A stretch of 18,357 nucleotides of DNA from Symbiobacteriaceae bacterium (GTDB taxonomy: Bacteria; Bacillota_E; Symbiobacteriia; Symbiobacteriales; Symbiobacteriaceae): NCBI GenBank assembly GCA_027356675.1, contig DAHVXO010000130.1, positions 1 to 18,357 of the forward strand, written 5' to 3'. The position numbers and the translations under genes were made by a program. Position 1 is the first letter of the stretch. Each line of letters starts with the position of its first letter. This document shows, in pieces, positions 5,488 through 11,422 of the stretch. The notes under the pieces were generated by a model. It searched no databases. It was given only the letters and a program-made list of their open reading frames with translations, and had not been told where the DNA came from.

Positions 5488-5787
5488 GTGAGCAACGTAC
5501 ATGAGGCACGGCCGGGTAATGAGGAGCGTTTCCTCCAGGTGACCGTTATTCCTGACAGCGACGAGGCGTATCCTTTCAACTTCGCCGGAAACATGACGGT
5601 TCACGCCGCAATCCAGAAGGCGCTTGCCCACTTCACTGAGCTCTTCCCCCGGAATTGGCAGGAGTGGGAATTTCGTCTCGCTGGCCGCCGGCTTGACGAG
5701 AATCAGACCCTGGAAGCGGCAGGAGTGACCGACGGTACGCGGCTGGTTCTGACAACGCACGAGCAGAGCCCGGGCGGAAACGGCTAG
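5488..5787 (+). CDS. Ubiquitin-like (beta-grasp) modifier protein
   Basis: A 99-aa protein with a single ubiquitin-like fold at residues ~13-90. The first hairpin is FLQVTVIPDSDEAYPF and the helix is MTVHAAIQKALAHF. The second half, EFRLAGRRLDENQTLEAAGVTDGTRLVLT, parallels ubiquitin's I-F-A-G-K-x-L-x-D-x-x-T-L and the terminal strand. The tail HEQSPGGNG carries Gly96-Gly97 followed by Asn-Gly. It could therefore be a precursor that the downstream JAMM protease trims to a C-terminal di-glycine. GTG 5488 lies 9 nt after AAGGAGG. It is the first gene of Ubl-E2-JAB-E1, 4 nt before the E2 gene. The order equals BilA-BilB-BilC-BilD, but BilA proteins carry two Ubl domains and this has one. YukD-like proteins share the fold, but the neighbours argue for a conjugated modifier. 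Confidence 0.88.
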   Translation: MSNVHEARPGNEERFLQVTVIPDSDEAYPFNFAGNMTVHAAIQKALAHFTELFPRNWQEWEFRLAGRRLDENQTLEAAGVTDGTRLVLTTHEQSPGGNG

Positions 5788-5791
5788 CCCC

Positions 5792-6220
5792 ATGGACATC
5801 GAGGTAACAAAGCTCAAACTCGACCGGGAGGTTCCCCTCCTGGTCGAGTTTGGACAAGCGATGGGCTGGCAGGTTGTCCGTGAGGGAACCGATGTCTGGG
5901 TGTCGATTCCCTGGCGGAGCCGTAATCAACTCTTGACGCTCTGGCTAGATTTGAACCAGTACCCCCAGGCAGCGCCCAAGGGACGCTGGGTGACCGGACC
6001 CAGGGAGAAGACCCCGCTTCCGCCGCAGTCGTGTCCTCAGTCGAACTCGCCTTTTCTATACCAACCAAATGAACACCCACACCCGTTCATTTGCTTGAAG
6101 GGGTTTCATGAATACCACACACATTCGTCACACCGCAGCGACCCTTGGGATGCTTACCGGAACACCATCACCTTGCGGCGGCTGCTTGCTTCTGTGCAAT
6201 CTCATCTCGACAGACAGTGA
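5792..6220 (+). CDS. E2-like ubiquitin-conjugating enzyme homologue
   Basis: A 142-aa protein 4 nt downstream of the ubiquitin-like gene, probably translated by coupling because its own RBS is weak. Residues ~10-66 (VWVSIPWRSRNQLLTLWLDLNQYPQAAP) look like the central sheet and proline-rich turn of an E2/RWD fold. The C-terminal part has HPHPFICLKGFHEYHTHSS, then HRSDPWDAYRN (residues ~95-124) and a final helix. Cys101 is the likely thioester-forming residue; Cys81 is the only other Cys. The dense His and Asp after it (EYHTH, SSH, DPW) are a conserved-looking block typical of divergent prokaryotic E2s and absent from eukaryotic ones. It would take the modifier from the E1 encoded by the fourth gene. 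Fold assignment rests on motif and context, not overall identity. Confidence 0.78.
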   Translation: MDIEVTKLKLDREVPLLVEFGQAMGWQVVREGTDVWVSIPWRSRNQLLTLWLDLNQYPQAAPKGRWVTGPREKTPLPPQSCPQSNSPFLYQPNEHPHPFICLKGFHEYHTHSSHRSDPWDAYRNTITLRRLLASVQSHLDRQ

Positions 6221-6229
6221 GGGCTGTTT

Positions 6230-6727
6230 ATGGGGTTACCCAACAAGTTTGTGCGCTTCGACATCCAGAGCCTGGTGATCCAGGAAACGGAAGCGTTCTT
6301 GCACCACGTGGGTTGCACTCAGGGGGTGGAGGCGCTGGTCTTGTGGGCAGGAACGGTGGATGAAGGCATAGCTCGGATCGGGCAAGTCTTTGTTCCAGAG
6401 CAGCGCGGATACAGGACTCCGCAGGGGCACTATCTCGTGGTTGACCCCGCGAGTACGGCTCGGATCCGTGAAGCGTGTCTCGACTTGGGGCTGCTCCCGT
6501 TGGTGCAGGTGCACTCCCATCCCCAAGAGGCCTTCCATTCCGCACGCGATGACCGATATCCGATCCTGAAGCGGGTAGGGTGCCTCTCCATCGTAGTGCC
6601 GCATTTTGCACGCTCACCGATGGGACAGTTGACTGGTTGTAGTGTCAATGAACTCGAACCTGGTGGACACTGGCGGGAATGGACCACGACCGAGATTCGC
6701 CATCGCCTACAAATCCTGCGAGGATAA
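6230..6727 (+). CDS. JAMM/JAB-family deubiquitinase-like metallopeptidase
   Basis: A 165-aa protein with the JAB/MPN core. The catalytic glutamate is E34 (GVEALVLWAG). VQVHSHPQEAFHSARDD (93-108) supplies zinc ligands H95, H97 and D107 or D108, with S104. The H-to-S spacing is one residue shorter than in AMSH. LSIVVPHF follows, as in prokaryotic JABs. ATG 6230 lies 9 nt after the E2 stop, with GTGAGGG as RBS. In the operon it should trim the modifier precursor, remove it from targets, or both. It is comparable to BilC and to Cap3 of type II CBASS. All expected zinc-site residues are present, so it is probably active. Confidence 0.9.
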   Translation: MGLPNKFVRFDIQSLVIQETEAFLHHVGCTQGVEALVLWAGTVDEGIARIGQVFVPEQRGYRTPQGHYLVVDPASTARIREACLDLGLLPLVQVHSHPQEAFHSARDDRYPILKRVGCLSIVVPHFARSPMGQLTGCSVNELEPGGHWREWTTTEIRHRLQILRG

Positions 6728-6731
6728 GTTT

Positions 6732-8285
6732 ATGAAACAGGCAGACCTCATTCGCCACCTGCGGGAGCCATCTCCTGAGCAATTGCCCGCATCGGTTCGT
6801 GGATTTCGGGTACAGCTTGGGCTTGACCCTGCCTGGAAAGAGTGCGAGCAAGGGCGATTGCTCTGGTTGTATCTCGTGATCCACCTGGGGCGCACGTTTC
6901 CCTACGTGCACCTGATAAATCCCGGACCGTTTTCCGCTCCGCTTCCCTTGACGGAGTCGGCTAACCCCAAGGATGTGGTGGCTCTCGCTACGGGCCGTTG
7001 GACCCACGCTGACCACATCAAGTGGGTTGACCGATCGATCGCCTGCGATGTGGCTATCTGGATCGGCGCGCCACCAGCCGGCGAGCATGCTACAGCGGCA
7101 ACGATCGTTGCGGCCGCTGATGGGTGGGGCGGCGGTATCAGTCGTAGTGCGCTTGCCCTAGATGATCGGCGCCCAGTTTACAACCCAGTCGGAGCTCATA
7201 TCGGAGCTTGCCTGGCGGCGGCAGAGGCGTTCAAGTATCTTGCGGCAACAGGTGGAATACCCGTGAAGCCCAACGCCTGGGTTAACTCCCCTTTATGGTT
7301 TTCAGGGTGGGATTATCAGGTCCGGGCTGTCTCCGAACCCGGACCCAAGTGCCGCCCACTTGAGCTGGGCGAAACCTGGCTGGTTGGGTGCGGCGCAATC
7401 GGAAACGGTTTTCTGGCCACCCTCATGTGCTATCCAGAGGTGAAAGGTGTTCTTCACCTGGTCGACAACGACTCCTTCGACGATACAAACCTTCACCGCT
7501 ATATGTTGGCGCAGCGACGTCATGTGGGTCAAAATAAGGCGGAAGCCTTCGCTCAGGAATTGGAACGGGGTGGCGTTCAGATCAAGGCACATCCGCTTCC
7601 ATTTCAAAAGGTAACCGAGGCGCGCCCTATGACGTTTGATATGATCTGCTCTGCCGTGGACTCACCTGAGGCACGAGCGGACTTGCAAAGTGCTCTTCCG
7701 CGAGTGCTGCTTAACGGAGCGACCGGTGGACTTCGCGTACAAGTTTCCCGCCATCGGCTGAGATTTGAGGGTGCCTGTCTCTACTGCCTCTACTTACCCC
7801 GTATTCTCCAGTTTGCGGATGAGATCCGGCGGCTGGCGCACGAGACTGGGCTCTCAGAATCCAGGATACGCGAACTACTGCAGCACAACGGCCTGTTATC
7901 AGCTGACGATATGGAGGTTGTATCGCAACGCTGGGGCGTACCGTTCAAGGAGGTGGGCCCCTTTCAGGGTCAGCCATTGCGTACGTTGCTCCAGCAACGG
8001 TGCGGGATGGTCACCGTTGCCCCCACCGACGGTAACGAAGAAAGAGAGGCTGCGTTAACCGTTTCGTTTGCCTCGGGGCTGGCTGGCGCGTTAATGGCCG
8101 GAGAAGTGTACAAGGAACGGCTTCCACCGAGCAGCAACCCCAGTTATCTGGCAAACCACTGGTCTACTCACCTTTTGTTCCGCCCCCTTCCCGAGCTCGT
8201 GGAGCGCATTTCTCCGGATGAAAGCGGCAAGTGCATCTGCGCTGACCCCGACGTGCAGGCTGTGTATCGCCAGCGCTTCATGTAA
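6732..8285 (+). CDS. E1-like (ThiF-fold) adenylating enzyme
   Basis: A 517-aa protein from ATG 6732, which has GAGGA 7 nt upstream and lies 4 nt after the JAB stop. Residues ~1-200 look like a degenerate first Rossmann domain (AIWIGAP...AADGWGGGISRSAL...GAHIGACLAAAEAFKYL). The active adenylation domain follows. WLVGCGAIGNG (216-226) binds ATP. LVDNDSFDDTNLHR (243-256) provides the acidic and Arg residues. K269 follows, then CSAVDSPEAR with D310. C349-x-x-C352 and C501-x-C503 probably form one zinc site. C424 (QQRCGM), shortly before the conserved-looking SFASGLAGALMAGEVYK, is the best candidate for the thioester cysteine. It should activate the ubiquitin-like protein and pass it to the E2. 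It resembles BilD more than the E2-E1 fusion Cap2. Confidence 0.9.
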   Translation: MKQADLIRHLREPSPEQLPASVRGFRVQLGLDPAWKECEQGRLLWLYLVIHLGRTFPYVHLINPGPFSAPLPLTESANPKDVVALATGRWTHADHIKWVDRSIACDVAIWIGAPPAGEHATAATIVAAADGWGGGISRSALALDDRRPVYNPVGAHIGACLAAAEAFKYLAATGGIPVKPNAWVNSPLWFSGWDYQVRAVSEPGPKCRPLELGETWLVGCGAIGNGFLATLMCYPEVKGVLHLVDNDSFDDTNLHRYMLAQRRHVGQNKAEAFAQELERGGVQIKAHPLPFQKVTEARPMTFDMICSAVDSPEARADLQSALPRVLLNGATGGLRVQVSRHRLRFEGACLYCLYLPRILQFADEIRRLAHETGLSESRIRELLQHNGLLSADDMEVVSQRWGVPFKEVGPFQGQPLRTLLQQRCGMVTVAPTDGNEEREAALTVSFASGLAGALMAGEVYKERLPPSSNPSYLANHWSTHLLFRPLPELVERISPDESGKCICADPDVQAVYRQRFM

Positions 8286-8367
8286 TTTGCACGGATCTTC
8301 ACGGAAGGCATCCGCTCGCCCCGCCGGATGGACTGGGGGCATGATTGAAGCATAAATGTACATCACA

Positions 8368-8394
8368 GGCCGGCAGGACGAGTTCCTGCCGGCC
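8368..8394 (+). terminator. Hairpin downstream of the ubiquitin-like operon
   Basis: A perfect 11-bp stem GGCCGGCAGGA / TCCTGCCGGCC with a 5-nt loop lies 82 nt past the E1 stop. No T-run follows on the plus strand, so termination is inferred from position and stability. I see no gene in 8286-8469. Confidence 0.5.
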
Positions 8395-8469
8395 ACTGTC
8401 GTGTCACGATACAAGTCGCACTTGATTTTTCCAAGAGACACTGGGACGAACACAACTGAACCGCTTGCG

Positions 8470-9018
8470 TCACGCGCCCATGTAGGAGTGCCGCAGGTCG
8501 AGTAGGCTCATGTCCGATGGGTTGGCCGGAGCCGCATTTTCTTCACCCGATGCCAAGGGCTCACCCGGGTGAGCCTTCTCTGTCTTCCCGGATGGGAGGA
8601 ATACGGGGTTTCCTCGTGAACGGGTGGGAGGTACTCCACCAGGATTGCTCTGGCCGTGGCTTTTGAGGGGCACCTCCAGGCACTTGTTCCGCATCCATAG
8701 ATCTGAAGGCTACTGCCGCGCTTGGCCAGCTCAACCATTTTTCGCGTTCCACCCTCGGATCTCGTAGTAACGCTCTCCAGAAGCTGATCCCATGTTTGCG
8801 GGTCCACCAATAGTGATAGCTTAGCCCGACAAGCATGAGCCCGCCTGCCCAGAGCAGCGCCCACCAACGCCCGAACAGTTCCGCCAGTATGGCGGCCGCA
8901 CCCATATAGATGAGGAGCTTCAGGAGCCTCACCCAAAGAGCCGTCCGCTCTTCAAAGCGGCGGAAGACCGGAAACCAATGCCGTACAGCACCGCTGCCAT
9001 ATATAATACCGCTGCCAT
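8470..9018 (-). pseudogene. Probable frameshifted small membrane protein locus
   Basis: Downstream of the CadA-like gene on the same strand, protein-like sequence moves between frames. ATG 9018, with RBS GGGAGGGA, opens a 29-aa ORF (MAAVLYMAAVLYGIGF...) ending at 8929. This stop overlaps (GTGA) the GTG 8932 start of a 123-aa ORF to 8561, whose first ~65 residues are a plausible two-helix membrane segment (LIYMGAAAILAELFGRW, ALLWAGGLMLVGLSY). Upstream of 8932 that same frame reads RHWFPVFRRFEERTALWV, which looks coding but has no start. After residue ~65 the composition deteriorates. A third frame to 8470 encodes a C-terminus-like stretch ending SLLDLRHSYMGA. I read this as one gene broken by at least two frameshifts. 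Two translationally coupled small genes are the alternative. No function is assigned. Confidence 0.4.
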
Positions 9019-9065
9019 TACGGGTTCCCTCCCGCCTGCGTCCCCCGCTGTCACCTGCGACGGAG

Positions 9066-11198
9066 CTACTTCGACGGTCTCACACGCAAGAGCCGCATCC
9101 CGTTCATGGTCACGATGACGGTGGCTCCGGTATCAGCGAGAACTGCCATCCAGAGCGACAGCCAGCCGGGGAAGATTGCTGCAACGGCGAGCAGCTTCAG
9201 CGCCAGGGCGATGCCGATGTTCTGTTTGATCACCTGAAGCGTTGCCCGGCTGAGCTTCACCATGAAGGGCAGCTTGGAAAGGTCATCAGCCATGAGCGCG
9301 ATATCGGCCGTTTCCAGCGCCACATCGGTCCCCGCACCGCCCATGGCGATGCCCACCGTGGCCGCCGCCAGCGCAGGGGCATCGTTGACGCCGTCGCCCA
9401 CCATGGCCACGCTACCGTGCTCTTCAGCCAGCGCCTTGACGGCGGCCACCTTGTCCTGGGGCATCAGCTCGGCCTTCACATCGTCGACTCCGAGGTTGCC
9501 TGCAATCGCTTTGGCGGTGGCCGTGTTGTCACCTGTCAGCATGATGGTCCGGGAGATTCCGGCTGCCCGCAGCTGCCGGATCATATCCGGACTGGTCTCC
9601 CGAACGGTGTCCGCTACGGCGATGGCACCAAGGACCTTGTCGTCCGTGCCAACCAGCATGGCAGTCTTGCCCTGTGCCTGCCATGCCTGCGCCAGGGTAG
9701 CTGCACCGTTGAGGTCAACACGCAGATCCTCGGCGAAGAGTTTCGGGCTTCCCACGTAGATCACACGACCGTCCACGGTAGCCCTGGCGCCCCGGCCAAC
9801 AAGGGCCTCGAAGTCAGAAGCGGTGTGCACATGATCCTGGCAGTTTGCCCGGTTCACAATCGCCCGGGCCAGCGGGTGCTCAGACCGGCTCTCGACTGCG
9901 GCGGCCAGGCAGAGCAAGTCCGCCGGGGTTTGTTCAACCGAAAGCGCCTCTACATCCGTCACTTCCGGCTGTCCCTTGGTCAGGGTGCCGGTCTTGTCAA
10001 AGGCGATGGCGTTGAGCGCTCCAAACCGCTCCAGGTGGGCCCCGCCCTTGATCAGGACGCCGTTTCTGGCGGCGTTGCTAATCGCCGAGACGATGGAGAC
10101 CGGGGTCGACACAATCAGGGCACACGGGCAGGAGACCACCAGCAGGGCAAGACCCCGGTAGATCCACGGCGCCCACTGCTGGGCGAACAGCAGGGGCGGG
10201 ACCACCACGATCAGGGCGGCCAGTGCCATCACGATCGGGGTGTAGACCTTGGCGAACCGCTCCACGAAGGTCTGAGAGGGCGCCCGCTGAGCCTGAGCCT
10301 CTTCTACCAGGTGCATGATACGGGCAAAAGTGGAGTCTTCCACGTGCTTGGTTACCCGCACTTCGAGGCTGCCATAGCCGTTGATGGTGCCGGCGAACAC
10401 CTCGTCGCTCATGGCCTTTTCGACCGGCAGTGACTCACCTGTGATCGCAGCCTGGTTCACGGTAGAGGTACCAGCGCTCACCTTACCGTCCATGGCGATC
10501 TTTTCGCCGGGCCGGACGATCAGAATGTCGCCGACCCGGACATCCTCCACCGGAAGTTCCAGTTCCTTGGTTCTCCGGCGAATGCGGGCGACCTTGGGCG
10601 CAATGTCCATGAGCGCCCGCAGCGACTGACGTGCACGATCCATGGTGTAAGCCTCGAGAGTCTCGCTTACCCCGAAGAGGAAGGCGACCATCGCGCCCTC
10701 GCTCCACTGGCCGATGGCAGCAGCCCCGACCACGGCGATCGTCATCAGCGTATCCATGTTGAAATCAAACCGGAAGATGCTTTGGATTCCCTTCTTGCCC
10801 ACGCCCCAGCCACCGATCAGGATCGCCAGGGCGAAGAAGGCAATGGTCAGCCACCCGGGGCCGGTTCGCTCAGCAATCCAGCCGGCTCCGATCAAGACGC
10901 CGGAAATGCCGGTGGGGATCAGGTGAGGGTTGCTCGCCCAGAAAGACTGGGGGGCAGCAGGCAGGTTCGCAGGGCGTACCTGCACGTTGTGCTGGTCGGC
11001 GATCTTGGCAATGGTCTCCTCATCCACGGAACCCTCAATGCTCACTTTGGCTGCAGCGAAGTTCAGCTCAACCCTGGAAACTCCAGGGGTCGCCACCAGG
11101 TCCCGTTCGAACTTGGCGGCACAGTCCGCTCAGTGCAGGCCGGCCAGACGATAGACCTGCTTCTGCGGCATCGAAACTGCGTGGGCAAGACCGCTCAT
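9066..11198 (-). CDS. cadA: CadA-like P1B-type ATPase with an in-frame UGA in its metal-binding motif
   Basis: Read through one UGA, this is a 710-aa Zn/Cd/Pb-exporting P-type ATPase of the inner membrane. The start is ATG 11198, with GAGAGGAG 8 nt upstream. Its N-terminal HMA domain reads YRLAGLH-UGA-ADCAAKFE. The UGA (11132-11130) sits at residue 23, where the first Cys of GxxCxxC belongs; Cys26 remains. The rest is intact: TGES (253-256), the ion site SCPCA (Cys357, Cys359), DKTGTLT (401-407), HP (441-442), GDGVNDAP (601-608), and Lys and Asp in the last helices (ALKLL, ADTGAT). A SECIS-like hairpin follows the UGA, so selenocysteine insertion is possible. Otherwise an internal start such as GTG 11096 would give a 676-aa pump lacking the CxxC. 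It has its own promoter, which shares operator sequence with the arsR unit. Confidence 0.93.
11092..11120 (-). promoter_or_regulatory. Candidate bacterial SECIS hairpin
   Basis: On the minus strand, GCCGCCA (11120-11114) pairs with TGGTGGC (11098-11092), with one G-U pair. After an A/C mismatch, GTTC (11112-11109) pairs with GGGA-C (11103-11100 region, one U-G pair), closing a GAACG loop (11108-11104). The loop starts 21 nt after the UGA and has G as its first base, as bacterial SECIS elements usually do. GC-rich coding DNA can form such stems by chance. Confidence 0.45.
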
Positions 11199-11275
11199 TA
11201 CTGCTGCTCCTCTCCTGTGGTCTGAACGAGGCGAAACCGGCGTCGGCCGATCACTTAGATACTCATTTGATTGTA

Positions 11276-11305
11276 ATTGTATGCTCGCTCAGCTTGTCAT
11301 GTCAA
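11276..11305 (-). promoter_or_regulatory. Promoter and operator of the CadA-like gene
   Basis: On the minus strand, TTGACA (11305-11300) and TACAAT (11281-11276) have an 18-nt spacer. The plus-strand string TAATTGTATGCT (11274-11285) covering the -10 is identical to that at the arsR promoter (14062-14073), and ATTTGAT lies just beside it in both. This indicates a common ArsR/SmtB-type operator. Confidence 0.72.
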
Positions 11306-11321
11306 CAGAAACCAATCGAAC

Positions 11322-11380
11322 AAAAACGCCGGGCCGGGCTCTTCGCTGCGCCACAGGCGCAGTGAGAGCCCAGACCCGGC
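11322..11380 (-). terminator. Rho-independent terminator of the arsR-ATPase operon
   Basis: A long imperfect hairpin has outer arms GCCGGG/CCCGGC and inner arms GGGCTCT/AGAGCCC and CTGCGCC/GGCGCAG around an ACA loop. On the minus strand it is followed by TTTTTG. It lies about 40 nt past the stop of the second ATPase. Confidence 0.8.
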
Positions 11381-11422
11381 AGGCCAGGGAACCTGACCAC
11401 CATCGTCACCAGGACTTCCGCA

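Noticed and set aside
5488..5787. YukD/EsaB-type secretion-associated ubiquitin-like protein
   Set aside because: No type VII secretion genes are nearby. The neighbouring E2, JAB and E1 genes indicate a conjugated modifier instead.
8910..10433. 507-aa plus-strand ORF
   Set aside because: It runs antisense to the CadA-like ATPase, whose motifs are all intact. Its composition (Gly, Arg, His, Gln rich, no domain pattern) is that of a shadow frame.
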